NCBI RefSeq assembly: GCF_042683045.1
Contig: NZ_JBHUIT010000008.1
Location: 170,328-234,327, forward strand
Direction of reading: 5' to 3'
DNA: 64,000 bases
Source of the DNA: Luteolibacter algae
GTDB lineage: Bacteria > Verrucomicrobiota > Verrucomicrobiia > Verrucomicrobiales > Akkermansiaceae
Shown: in pieces, positions 35,201-43,308 of the stretch
Layout: each line of letters starts with the position of its first letter
Numbering within the stretch: the first letter of the stretch is position 1
The notes under the pieces: model-generated
The model's input: only the letters and a program-made list of their open reading frames with translations
Told to the model about the DNA's origin: nothing
Database searches by the model: none
Translations under genes and position numbers: made by a program

Positions 35201-35776
35201 GGACGAACCACGCCGATTTGGAATAAATATCGTGAGACGGAAGTGTTCAATGAACGGTGGTTGCTTCGCTTCTTCGATCGCCTGAAGTGGGAGGAGGTTT
35301 CACCGGAAAAGTTGCTTGAGCTACGCCGTGAAATTCTCACCGGTGAGTTCAAACCACGTATCGAGATCGAGCGCTTTAAACTGGGTGAATATCTGTCGTT
35401 CCTGGATACCGAGGCAGAAGGAATTGAAAAGTTCCGTGTTCATCAGCGTCAAGCATTTGCCGAGGAGCGCCAGCGGTGGGAAGAGGCGGGTTTGAATCTG
35501 GTAGACGTCGGCGAAGAGAAAGTCGAGAGCTCCGCGATCGAGCTACCAGAGGGCTGCGAATTCGTGGATTCTCCGATGATGGGCAGTGTCTGGAAAGTCG
35601 AAGTTGGCGAAGGTGACACAGTCACCGAAGGCCAGACGGGCCTTATTCTGGAAGCGATGAAGATGGAGATGGTGGTGCCAATATTGAAAGCGGGAACCAT
35701 CGTGAAAGTGCTTTCCACACCGGGTGCGATGGTGAAGGCTGGCGATCCGTTGCTCATTCTGAAAGTCGAAAGTTAA
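32210..35776 (+). CDS. Biotin-dependent urea/guanidine carboxylase
   Basis: 1188 residues, full length. Domains in order: biotin carboxylase (1-450; IANRGEIAVRVSRTL, ATP-grasp KSTAGGGGIGMQ, HIEVQIFGDGEG, FLEVNTRLQVEH), carboxyltransferase halves of the KipA/KipI type (about 455-1100; TTVQDWPGRLGYWDVGVPPSGPMD, GPDGPSLGGFVCPVT), and biotin carrier (EAMKMEM, Lys about 1151). The enzyme carboxylates urea or guanidine. With two DUF1989 genes beside it, guanidine is more likely; the diagnostic Asn/Asp position of the active site could not be located by eye. No nickel is needed, unlike urease. Confidence 0.93.
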   Translation: MFKKVLIANRGEIAVRVSRTLRDLGVEVVAVYSEADIEAQHVLEADEKYLLGASPVDQSYLNVERLLEIIRQSGAEAVHPGYGLLSENADFAEKCEELGCRWLGPAPESMRKFGLKHTAREIAVAAEVPLCPGTGLVASLEEAIDESKEIGFPLMLKSTAGGGGIGMQVCADEQELREAFEKVVRLAKANFGEAGVFLERFVESARHIEVQIFGDGEGRVLALGERDCSAQRRNQKVVEETPAPGLTDKMREELFSAAVRLGESLKYRSAGTVEFLFDKVREEFYFLEVNTRLQVEHGVTELATGVDLVEWMVRLGAGDNPIDGIEKIDATGAAMEVRVYAEDAAKNFLPSAGLITEVKFPEGVRCDGWIAAGTEVSTFYDPLLVKIQVKAGNRDEALSKMSDALEATRIGGIRTNLDYLHQIVTSEDFRAGGVSTKWLESLAYKARIIEVQKGGTMTTVQDWPGRLGYWDVGVPPSGPMDSLAFRLANQLVGNTSDAAALECTMMGPSMRFGFDAVIAITGSGMSATIDAEPIECGRAVQIKSGQLLEMGKAENGCRSYLAIAGGINVPEYLGSKSTFTLGKFGGHGGRALVAGDVLEIGTCEEDAPLLIDRSGVCYDGKWEIGVLYGPHGAPDFFTEEDIQMFFETEWEVHFNSARTGVRLIGPKPKWARADGGEAGLHPSNIHDNAYAVGAVDFTGDMPVILGPDGPSLGGFVCPVTIIEAELWKMGQLKPGDRVKFIPVGLEAAREQAQRVEEWIAEGGVYPRLSAGEKESMIVARSEVQGEEVVMRRAGDEYVLLEIGDLILDLRLRFLVHLLYEWLRGEERNGFVDMTPGIRSLQVHYDPWVTTEKEVVDLLLLGLQELPALEEAEVESRVVRLPLAWDDPSTQVAIDRYMKGVSADAPWCPSNIEFIRRINGLQSVDEVKDIVYSAEYLVMGLGDVYLGAPVATPLDPRHRLVTTKYNPARTWTPENAVGIGGAYLCIYGMEGPGGYQFVGRTTPIWNKYRETEVFNERWLLRFFDRLKWEEVSPEKLLELRREILTGEFKPRIEIERFKLGEYLSFLDTEAEGIEKFRVHQRQAFAEERQRWEEAGLNLVDVGEEKVESSAIELPEGCEFVDSPMMGSVWKVEVGEGDTVTEGQTGLILEAMKMEMVVPILKAGTIVKVLSTPGAMVKAGDPLLILKVES

Positions 35777-35777
35777 T

Positions 35778-37523
35778 ATGAAAACTCTAGCGGAATTCCA
35801 ACAAGCCTATGCGGCCGGCGGCGACACTCAGGAGATCCTTCGAAGGGTTTGGGAAACTATCCGGGACGAGCCGGACAAGGGGATCTTCATCACGAAAGCT
35901 GGCTGGGATGATATTCTGAAACAACTACGTGAAGCTCCTGTAGATGGAAAACTTTTCGGGATCCCTTATGCAGTGAAGGATAACATCGATGTTGCCGGAA
36001 TGCCGACGACTGCTGCCTGTCCGGATTATTCTTATCTGCCGGAAGAATCCGCGACAGCGGTGAAGCTATTGCAAGCTGCTGGAGCGATTTGTTTTGGGAA
36101 AACCAATTTGGATCAATTTGCCACAGGATTGGTGGGAGTCCGGACGCCGTATCCGGTGCCGAAAAATGCTTTTGATGAGAAGTATCTACCCGGCGGCTCC
36201 AGCTGTGGTTCTGCTATCGCCGTGGCAAAAGAGCTGGTGCCATTTTCACTGGGCACGGATACCGCAGGGTCGGGCAGGGTTCCGGCAGCCTTCAATGAGC
36301 TGATTGGGCTGAAGCCAACCCGTGGGTTTGTTTCTACGAGAGGTGTCGTAGATGCCTGCAAATCGCTGGATTGTATATCGGTCTTCGCCAATTCGTGCGC
36401 GGACGCCGATGCGGTGCTCGGGGTTACCGCGAAGCTGGATTGCGAAGAGGCATGGAGCCGCACGCCACCGCATCAATGGAAACGCTTCGGAGAGGGCTTC
36501 AGATTTGGAATCCCGCGCCCAAAGGATCTGCAATACTTCGGATGGGACGATGCCGGGAAACTTTTCGAAGCCGCCAAACAAGCGTTTGTGGAACTTGGCG
36601 GAGAAGCGGTTGAGGTTGATATCCAGCCATTTCTCGCCGCGGCGCGTCTCCTCTATGAAGGTCCCTGGGTTGCCGAGCGGTATGTGGGAATCAAAGATTT
36701 TCTGGCAACAAATCCGGATTCCGTTTTTCCGGTGACGCGTGAAATTATCGAAAAAGGAGAATTTCCCAAGGCTAGCGAGCTTTTCGAGGCAAAATACAAG
36801 CTTGCCGAGTGCAAACGGTTGGCGGATCGGGAGATGGCTGGTTTGGATTTCGTAATGCTGCCGACCGTTCCGCGGAATTTCACGCTTGAGGAGGTTTCGG
36901 AAGAGCCGGTGAAGCTGAATTCGGTTCTTGGAACTTATACGAATTTTATGAATTTGTTGGACTATTCTGCATTGGCTTTGCCTGCGGGAAGATATCAGCA
37001 AAAATTGCCATGGGGCGTCACATTATTTGCCGAACCTGCCGCAGATAGGGCGCTACTGGAACTAGGCGCAAGGTATGAACGCCGCATAGGGCGGGAGGTT
37101 CCTGAAATTTCGGATGTGAATTTCGACGCAATAGAAATCGTGGTTTGCGGAGCCCATTTGGAAGGGATGTCTCTCAACTGGCAATTGACCGAACGCGGCG
37201 GACGCCTTGTCTCGAAAGGCAGAACTGCGGATTGCTATAGGATGTATCTCATTCCGGAAGGTAATAGGCTCCCCGAAAGACCGGCATTGATCCGGGTAAA
37301 TGAGGACGGCGTGCAGATAGCTGTTGAAGTCTGGTCATTGGGCATCAAGCAATTCGGGGATTTTGTGAGCAAAATTCCGGCGCCATTGGGAGTCGGCAAG
37401 GTGCTTCTTGCCGATGGAAGAGAGAAATGTGGCTTCATCGCGGAGCCCAGAGCTACCATCGGAGCACGGGATTTGAGCGAATTTGGTGGTTGGGCTGGCT
37501 ATCTGAATTCCATACGCCCCTAA
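35778..37523 (+). CDS. atzF: Allophanate hydrolase
   Basis: 581 residues. Amidase-signature domain: catalytic Lys in GIPYAVKDNIDVAG, the cis-Ser in PGGSSCGSAIAVA, and the nucleophile Ser in GTDTAGSGRVPAA. Residues about 460-581 are the extra C-terminal domain of bacterial allophanate hydrolases (VWSLGIKQFGDFVSKIPAPLG, GWAGYL), which completes breakdown to CO2 and two ammonia. It is one base after the carboxylase stop, so the two act together. Last gene of the regulator operon. Confidence 0.95.
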   Translation: MKTLAEFQQAYAAGGDTQEILRRVWETIRDEPDKGIFITKAGWDDILKQLREAPVDGKLFGIPYAVKDNIDVAGMPTTAACPDYSYLPEESATAVKLLQAAGAICFGKTNLDQFATGLVGVRTPYPVPKNAFDEKYLPGGSSCGSAIAVAKELVPFSLGTDTAGSGRVPAAFNELIGLKPTRGFVSTRGVVDACKSLDCISVFANSCADADAVLGVTAKLDCEEAWSRTPPHQWKRFGEGFRFGIPRPKDLQYFGWDDAGKLFEAAKQAFVELGGEAVEVDIQPFLAAARLLYEGPWVAERYVGIKDFLATNPDSVFPVTREIIEKGEFPKASELFEAKYKLAECKRLADREMAGLDFVMLPTVPRNFTLEEVSEEPVKLNSVLGTYTNFMNLLDYSALALPAGRYQQKLPWGVTLFAEPAADRALLELGARYERRIGREVPEISDVNFDAIEIVVCGAHLEGMSLNWQLTERGGRLVSKGRTADCYRMYLIPEGNRLPERPALIRVNEDGVQIAVEVWSLGIKQFGDFVSKIPAPLGVGKVLLADGREKCGFIAEPRATIGARDLSEFGGWAGYLNSIRP

Positions 37524-37696
37524 CAGGCTGGTATTTTCCAGCGAAAAATGTCGCTGGAGCGTATGCGATTTTAGAGCGCTAGAGCGCCGACTAGCGTGTC
37601 CGGTCATTTTCCACACTTCTGAGGAATCCGGTTGCAGGGGGGGGCGGCAATGTTTTAGCTTCGCACGTGCTTGGTGCGGAAGAGAAACCCTTTGGA

Positions 37697-38695
37697 ATGA
37701 ATATGTCTGTAGACGGTGATTTTTTGCGTTCGGCTTTTCGCTCTATGTTGAGAGCCAGAATCTTGGAAAACAAACTCTCCAGTCTTTATAAGGCGGGGAA
37801 AATTGTAGGTGGAGTCTACCTTGGAAGGGGGCAGGAAGCGATCAGTGGAACGCTTGGCACTGCTCTGGTTCAGGGGAAGGACTGCTTTGCGCCTCTGATC
37901 AGGGATCAGGCGGGAAGAACCGCATTTGGAGAGCCGTTGATCGATTGCACAAGAACTTACCTTGGCTCCGTGGAAGGACCTATGAAAGGCCGGGATGGCA
38001 ATATCCACCGGGGTCGGCCCGAGATGGGGATGCCGGCAATGATTTCGCACCTTGGGGCTCAGGTTCCTCTGATTGCGGGGATGCTCTTTGCCAAACGCTT
38101 GAAAGGAACTTTGGACGGTTGTGTTGGCGCGACATCAGTGGGAGATGGCGCGACTTCTACCGGAGCATTCCATGAAGGCCTGAACCTTGCCGCCGTGGAA
38201 AAACTTCCTATGGTTGTGGTAGTTGCGAACAATCAGTTTGCCTACTCAACGCCGAATACGCGCCAATTCGCTTGTGCGGACCTCGTGGAAAGAGCGCGCG
38301 GCTATGGGATCGGCGGTTTTTCCGTGGATGGAACGGATCTCCTTGCGTGTGCTTCGGTGGTGAATGAGGCGGTGAAGCTCGCGCGCTCCGGCGGCGGACC
38401 ACAGATGATCGTAGCGCATTTGTTACGGCTTGGCGGGCACGGCGAGCATGATGATGGCTCCTATGTGCCGGAAGCTGCGAAAAACGGCCACTATGGTAGA
38501 GACTGTATCGAAGTTGGAATCCGTCAGCTGATTGATGGTGGCCATGCGACTGTCGATGATATTCTAGCGTGGCAGGATGAAACCGCCGAGGAGGTGCAAC
38601 GGGCTGTCGCTCAGGCACAACAAGAAGCCGTGCCGGATCCGTATCGGGAGGACTGGACTGCGCTTTCAACCAAATTTCCTACCAACCCATTGTGA
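37697..38695 (+). CDS. 2-oxoacid (pyruvate-type) dehydrogenase E1 alpha
   Basis: 332 residues. Thiamine diphosphate motif GDGATSTGAFHEGLNLAAV...NNQ, with the phosphorylation-loop-like region RQFACADL and E1 alpha phrases GRGQEAISG and GAQVPLIAG. Together with E1 beta and E2 downstream it forms a pyruvate, acetoin or branched-chain dehydrogenase; the substrate is undecided. The start at 37697 (ATG) is preferred over a GTG at 37667 that lies in a G-rich stretch. The stop overlaps the E1 beta GTG start. 173 bases separate it from allophanate hydrolase, so a new promoter is likely. Confidence 0.88.
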   Translation: MNMSVDGDFLRSAFRSMLRARILENKLSSLYKAGKIVGGVYLGRGQEAISGTLGTALVQGKDCFAPLIRDQAGRTAFGEPLIDCTRTYLGSVEGPMKGRDGNIHRGRPEMGMPAMISHLGAQVPLIAGMLFAKRLKGTLDGCVGATSVGDGATSTGAFHEGLNLAAVEKLPMVVVVANNQFAYSTPNTRQFACADLVERARGYGIGGFSVDGTDLLACASVVNEAVKLARSGGGPQMIVAHLLRLGGHGEHDDGSYVPEAAKNGHYGRDCIEVGIRQLIDGGHATVDDILAWQDETAEEVQRAVAQAQQEAVPDPYREDWTALSTKFPTNPL

Positions 38696-39657
38696 GCGTA
38701 ACTTATATTGATGCCATCAGAGAAGCTCAGGAGAAACTACTCCGTGAGGACGAACGCGTGTTTTTATATGGCCAGGATATTGCGAGCTTTGGCGGTGCAT
38801 TCAAGGCCACCAAGGGCTTGGCAGAAGCTTTTCCGAACCGGGTATTTGACTGCCCGATCTCGGAGGATGCGATGATAGGCCTGGCGGTTGGCTCGGCAAT
38901 TGAAGGGATGAGACCGATTGTGGAAATGCAGTTTGCGGATTTTTCTTCGATTGCTTTCAACCAGATAGTCAATCAGGCGGCGACCCACTTCTACCGGACA
39001 GGGATGCCGATCCCAATTACCGTGCGTTTACCTTCCGGCGGCACTCCGGGATCCGGTCCTTTCCACAGCCAGAGCATGGAAGGGATCTATGCGCAGTATC
39101 CCGGCTTGGTGGTGGTGACTCCGGCGACTGTCTCGGATGCTTACCACATGCTGATCGACTCGGTGAAACTCGACGATCCGGTGCTCTATTGTGAACATAA
39201 ATTTCTGTATCGTTGGCTGAAGGCGAAATCCATCAAAGGTGAGCATCTTCCGATCGGCCAGGCGCGGATAGCCCGCCCCGGGAAGCACGCGACAGTAGTA
39301 ACCTACAGTGCAATGGTTCATGAAGCGGTGCGCGCCGCAGATCGCCTACAGGCTGATGGCTGGGAGATCGAGGTGGTTGATCTACGCTCGGTGAAGCCGC
39401 TGGATCTCGATACGGTATTAGCTTCCGTGGCCCGCACGGGGCGGCTTCTGGCGCTCGGCGAAGCTTTCCCCTGGGGTGGTGTTACTGCGGAGATCGTGGC
39501 AAAAGTGACCGAGGAGGGATTTCACCTGCTGGATGCGCCTCCTCAAAGGCTGAATGCCAGAGATACTCCCGTCCCGTATCATCCCAAGCTCTGGGCGGCT
39601 CATCGGCCGACGCCTGAATCCATCTGCGACGCTTTACGAAAGCTGTTATCATTCTAG
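38692..39657 (+). CDS. 2-oxoacid dehydrogenase E1 beta
   Basis: 321 residues with a GTG start overlapping the E1 alpha stop by four bases. Transketolase-like pyrimidine-binding domain: VFLYGQDIASFGGAFKATKGL, FDCPISEDAMIGLAVGSAIEG, MQFADFSSIAFNQIVNQAA, then the C-terminal transketolase domain with DLRSVKPLDLDTVLASVARTGRLLALGEA. Normal family length. Forms the alpha2-beta2 E1 with its neighbour. Confidence 0.93.
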   Translation: MSVTYIDAIREAQEKLLREDERVFLYGQDIASFGGAFKATKGLAEAFPNRVFDCPISEDAMIGLAVGSAIEGMRPIVEMQFADFSSIAFNQIVNQAATHFYRTGMPIPITVRLPSGGTPGSGPFHSQSMEGIYAQYPGLVVVTPATVSDAYHMLIDSVKLDDPVLYCEHKFLYRWLKAKSIKGEHLPIGQARIARPGKHATVVTYSAMVHEAVRAADRLQADGWEIEVVDLRSVKPLDLDTVLASVARTGRLLALGEAFPWGGVTAEIVAKVTEEGFHLLDAPPQRLNARDTPVPYHPKLWAAHRPTPESICDALRKLLSF

Positions 39658-39671
39658 TTTGAAATAATCAT

Positions 39672-40904
39672 ATGCCTACTGTTCCTATTCTGATGCCGCA
39701 ACTTGGGGAATCCATCGCCGAGGCTACGGTGATACGACTTGATGTGTCCGTGGGAGATAATGTTAAAACGGATCAGGAAATCATCGAAGTAGAGACAAAC
39801 AAAGCCGTGATGGGAGTCACGACCCTTTGCGATGGCGTGGTGTCCGAGCTACGCGCGGTGGAAGGAGTGTCCTATTCCGTGGGGTCTCTGCTGGGCTTTT
39901 TGGAAGTCACGGAAGATGAAGTCGCCCGCACCGGAGTTGATACCGTGGAGAGTCTGGAGGCAAGGAATCAGACACAGCCGGAGCCTAGCTCCAACGATGA
40001 AGAAAATTTGCATTTCGCCCTGGACGGAGACTCTTATGAGGAAGACCCGAGTATCATTCCCAGCGTAAAGGGCCTGCCGGTGCCGACAGGTGTGATGGGT
40101 GCCCACTATATCTCTCCGAGAATGCGTGCCCGTATGGATGATCTGGGGCTGCGGGAAGCTGATATTTCAGCCATCGTCGGCACCGGAGCAGGTGGGCGTG
40201 TCACGGTGGAGGATCTGGAGCGTTTCCTTGACTATCTGGATGCGTGGCCAAGCGCGGCCGCTTCCCCGATGCGTATGGCGGTTGCGGATGCGATGAGACG
40301 TAGTTGGACACGACCGCTGGCGACAGTAGGGCTCCCTGTGTTGCTCGATCGCGTCTTGGATCACCGCCGTCAGCAGGATCCCAAGCCGGGCCTAACACTC
40401 TATCTGCTGCGTGCACTTGCCGTTGCTCTCAAGGAGCAGCCGATGACCGCCGGATACCTTATTGGTGAAAAAGTCGTCCATCCACGTTCATTTGATATCG
40501 GGGTGGCAGTGCAGGTCGAGGACGGCGTGGTCGTCCCCACCGTAAGAAAGGTGGATCAGAAATCGATTTCCGATCTCATCGCCGAATATGACGATCTGGT
40601 AGATCGCGCTCGCCGCCGCCGTCTCACCGAGGAAGATTCCAGCGGTGGTATTGCTACGGTGACAAATTTCGGGACCTTTGGTCTCACCACTGGCACTCCG
40701 ATTCCGCTGCCAAACGAGACGCTCATTCTCGGGATAGGAGCTGGAAAGAAAAAACCGGTTTGGAGCGAGCAAGTGGAAACGTTTATTCCAGCCACGGAAG
40801 CCGAACTTATTTTGACTTTTGATCACCGGGTCGTCGATGGAGGAGGCGCGGGAATGTTGTTAAATCGAGTTGCGGCCTTGCTGCAACAGCCTGAGAGTCT
40901 CTAG
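39672..40904 (+). CDS. Dihydrolipoyl acyltransferase E2
   Basis: 410 residues. A single lipoyl domain (Lys44 in VETNKAVMGV; most E2s have ETDKA), a peripheral-subunit-binding domain (YISPRMRARMDDLGLREADISAIVGTGAGGRVTVEDLE) and the trimer-forming catalytic domain with NFGTFG and DHRVVDGGGAG (catalytic His and Asp). The linker is short and acidic. No E3 (dihydrolipoyl dehydrogenase) gene is present, so E3 must be shared. The last base of its stop is the first base of the rex GTG. Confidence 0.92.
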   Translation: MPTVPILMPQLGESIAEATVIRLDVSVGDNVKTDQEIIEVETNKAVMGVTTLCDGVVSELRAVEGVSYSVGSLLGFLEVTEDEVARTGVDTVESLEARNQTQPEPSSNDEENLHFALDGDSYEEDPSIIPSVKGLPVPTGVMGAHYISPRMRARMDDLGLREADISAIVGTGAGGRVTVEDLERFLDYLDAWPSAAASPMRMAVADAMRRSWTRPLATVGLPVLLDRVLDHRRQQDPKPGLTLYLLRALAVALKEQPMTAGYLIGEKVVHPRSFDIGVAVQVEDGVVVPTVRKVDQKSISDLIAEYDDLVDRARRRRLTEEDSSGGIATVTNFGTFGLTTGTPIPLPNETLILGIGAGKKKPVWSEQVETFIPATEAELILTFDHRVVDGGGAGMLLNRVAALLQQPESL

Positions 40905-41557
40905 TGAAACCTATTGTGGATGAGGAATCTGAAAAGCCAGAGAGGCTGGATATTCCCAAAAAGGCTATCTACCGTCTCTCGATTTATCACCGTTGTCTCC
41001 AGAAACTAAAAGACAACGGGCAGGATACTGTTAGCTCGACGACTCTTGCAAAAGCCGCCGGGGTAAAACCGGCACAGCTCAGGCGGGATATCGGATACTT
41101 CGGTCAATTCGGCACGCGGGGTCTGGGTTATCCTGTGGATGGATTGATCGCCACCATCCGTGAGGCCCTTGGGCGCGAGCACTTACAACCGGTCATCCTC
41201 GTTGGCGCGGGTAACCTTGGCTCCGCGCTTCTGCGCTATCACGGCTTCCAGAAAGAAGGTTTCGAAGTGATTGCGGCCTTCGATGCACGGCCAGATGAAG
41301 CCCGGGCCCGGACACTCAATATTCCGGTGCATGACGTGACGGAATTGGAAAATTTCATTTTCAATAATGATGTGAAATTGGCGATCTTGTGCGTTCCGAT
41401 TGGCTTCGCCCAGGAAGTGGTCAACCGTCTGGTCGCCTCCGGGATCCAAGGGATTCTTAACTTTTCTCCGATCATGCTGGAAGTTCCCGCGGACGTGACG
41501 GTAAACAATGTCGATTTGGCGCTGGAGCTGGAACATCTGGGTTATTTCATTAGATGA
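40904..41557 (+). CDS. rex: Redox-sensing repressor Rex
   Basis: 217 residues. N-terminal winged helix (PKKAIYRLSIYHRCLQKLKD, STTLAKAAGVKPAQLRRDIGYFG, FGTRGLGYPV) and C-terminal NAD(H)-binding Rossmann domain (VILVGAGNLGSALL, ILCVPIGFAQEVVNRLVASGI). It represses fermentative and respiratory genes and releases DNA when NADH rises. GTG start overlapping the E2 stop by one base; its own stop overlaps the sigma-factor start (ATGA). Co-transcription with the dehydrogenase links NADH sensing to NADH production. No Rex box was seen nearby. Confidence 0.95.
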   Translation: MKPIVDEESEKPERLDIPKKAIYRLSIYHRCLQKLKDNGQDTVSSTTLAKAAGVKPAQLRRDIGYFGQFGTRGLGYPVDGLIATIREALGREHLQPVILVGAGNLGSALLRYHGFQKEGFEVIAAFDARPDEARARTLNIPVHDVTELENFIFNNDVKLAILCVPIGFAQEVVNRLVASGIQGILNFSPIMLEVPADVTVNNVDLALELEHLGYFIR

Positions 41558-42156
41558 CAGGACGGGAGCAAAAAAATTCTAAGGAAATTGGAACCTCACA
41601 CGTTGTCGCTGGTGGAAGTGAATCAGAAGCCGCCGATACGATGAAACCACAAGACTTTGAGGCGTTCATCGAGCAGGCAGTGACGGATCACGAATCCGCA
41701 CTTATCGGCTATGCTAGAACCTATTTATACGATCTCGATCGCGCGCGGGATGTGGTGCAAGACACGTTTATCCGGCTGTGCAAACAGGATCCGGAAAAGG
41801 TGGAGGAATACCTCAAAACCTGGCTTTTCACGGTGTGTCGAAACCGCTGTCTCGATATTCTACGCAAGGATAAACGCATCGAGCCGCTCGATGAGATCCG
41901 CTGGAAGAAGGTCGCTGGAGTGGAATCCTCACCCGACGATCAAGCGGAGAAAGAGGAAACTCTCTCGAAGGTCTTACAATACATGGAGCGTTTGCCCAAG
42001 AATCAGCGGGAGGTCATTCTGCTGAAGTTCCAACAAGGCATGAGCTATAAGGAAATTCACAAGATCACCGGATTGAGCGAGGGAAACATTGGGTTTCTCA
42101 TACACTCGGGCCTGAAACGCATGCGTGAGTGGATGCCGGAAAAAGTAAAAATTTAA
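41554..42156 (+). CDS. ECF-type RNA polymerase sigma factor
   Basis: 200 residues. Sigma region 2 (DHESALIGYARTYLYDLDRARDVVQDTFIRL, YLKTWLFTVCRNRCLDILRK) and region 4 (LPKNQREVILLKFQQGMSYKEIHKITGLSEGNIGFLIHSGLKRMRE). The first 30 residues are non-conserved; an internal ATG at 41641 could be the true start, but the ATGA overlap with rex favours 41554. Its probable anti-sigma partner starts two bases downstream. Confidence 0.9.
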   Translation: MTGREQKNSKEIGTSHVVAGGSESEAADTMKPQDFEAFIEQAVTDHESALIGYARTYLYDLDRARDVVQDTFIRLCKQDPEKVEEYLKTWLFTVCRNRCLDILRKDKRIEPLDEIRWKKVAGVESSPDDQAEKEETLSKVLQYMERLPKNQREVILLKFQQGMSYKEIHKITGLSEGNIGFLIHSGLKRMREWMPEKVKI

Positions 42157-42157
42157 C

Positions 42158-43300
42158 ATGAAACTGCAACAGGACGATCCTAGAATCACTGCGTATCTAT
42201 TGGGTGAATTGAGCCCGGAAGAAACGCTGGCGGTCGAGCATGCGGTGGCAGCTGAGCCGGCGCTTGGCTTGGTCCTCAAGGAAGCGGAACGCACCCAAAA
42301 GGAACTTTTCGAGCTTTTTGGAAACGAAAATGAGGTGCTATTGCCGCGACAAAAAAATGCGGTCCTCAAGGCGGCTCGGGAAGCATCGCGAAACGGAAAG
42401 ATCACTCCGTTGAAATCCCATCAGAGTAAAAAGACAAATTGGATGATGCCTTTGGCAGCTGCGGCAATCATCGCTGTAGGGATCTTTATTCTGACGTTGA
42501 TTCCTTCCACCGGTGGCGGGCGGGGCACCAGGCAGGTGGCCACTAGATCGGTTGATTCCTTGGAATCCCGGGAAAATGGCGTCAATTATCGTCAAACGGA
42601 AAACGATGGGGCGATTATGAATCTCCCTTTGGAAGCGGGAAAACGCAGTCTATCTCTCATCACGCAAACGGTCCGGGAGAAGCGGGAAATGCCGGCTCCG
42701 GAAGATGTTAGAATCGAGGAATTGCTCAATGCGTTTCCGCTTCGTGCCAAAGAGGCTGTAGCTTTGTGGAAGCATTGTTCACTCGGTGCGGAAATAATGC
42801 CGTGCCCCTGGAAACCTTCCAGCAAGCTGATCTTCGTGAGCGTAAAGGGCTCTCGCGAGCGTGAAGTGAAGATTTCCGTGAATTACATCCCGGATGAGAA
42901 ATCGGTAACCGCATATCGTCTGCTGGGTTATGCAAATGGCTCAGCCGCTACCTTCTCCGGAGCCAAGGTGTCGAGCTTGTCCGCAGGCGCGGATACTTAT
43001 CTGGGCATCATCGTGGAAACGAACGACACGGAATTGGGGAAACTTACCTGGACAGTAGATGATGCTCCCGCGCCAGAGATTCCACTGGATTTCCATGCCG
43101 ACAAAGAGCCATCGGATGACGCCAGATTTGCCGCATTGATCTGCAGCTACGGACTCTGGTTGCGCGGCGAAAAGAGCGGAATGCTTGATGAGTCGCTGAT
43201 GCTTGGATTAGCCCGCGAGGTGGCTGGTGACAGCCTGGTCCCGGATCGTTATGACTTCCTCGAATTGGTCGACGAGACAGTCAGAATTTCCGGAAAGTAG
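42158..43300 (+). CDS. YfbK-like membrane protein lacking the vWA domain, probable anti-sigma
   Basis: 380 residues. The cytosolic N-terminus (DDPRITAYLLGELSPEETLAVEHAV) is the anti-sigma-like head found on PVC vWA proteins. One TM (about 92-113) follows. The outer part then matches the YfbK N-terminal domain (APEDVRIEELLNAF, MPCPWKPSSKLIFVSVKG) and runs straight into the DUF3520-like end (REVKISVNYIPDEKSVTAYRLLGYAN), skipping the vWA domain normally between them. The MIDAS metal site is therefore absent. It is coupled to the ECF sigma gene, so a role in holding or releasing that sigma factor is likely. Confidence 0.78.
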   Translation: MKLQQDDPRITAYLLGELSPEETLAVEHAVAAEPALGLVLKEAERTQKELFELFGNENEVLLPRQKNAVLKAAREASRNGKITPLKSHQSKKTNWMMPLAAAAIIAVGIFILTLIPSTGGGRGTRQVATRSVDSLESRENGVNYRQTENDGAIMNLPLEAGKRSLSLITQTVREKREMPAPEDVRIEELLNAFPLRAKEAVALWKHCSLGAEIMPCPWKPSSKLIFVSVKGSREREVKISVNYIPDEKSVTAYRLLGYANGSAATFSGAKVSSLSAGADTYLGIIVETNDTELGKLTWTVDDAPAPEIPLDFHADKEPSDDARFAALICSYGLWLRGEKSGMLDESLMLGLAREVAGDSLVPDRYDFLELVDETVRISGK

Positions 43301-43308
43301 ATGTGTCA

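Noticed and set aside
37538..37596. Two small inverted repeats (CCAGCG/CGCTGG and CGCTAG/CTAGCG) after allophanate hydrolase as a terminator
   Set aside because: Stems are only 6 bp and neither is followed by a T run; too weak to call.
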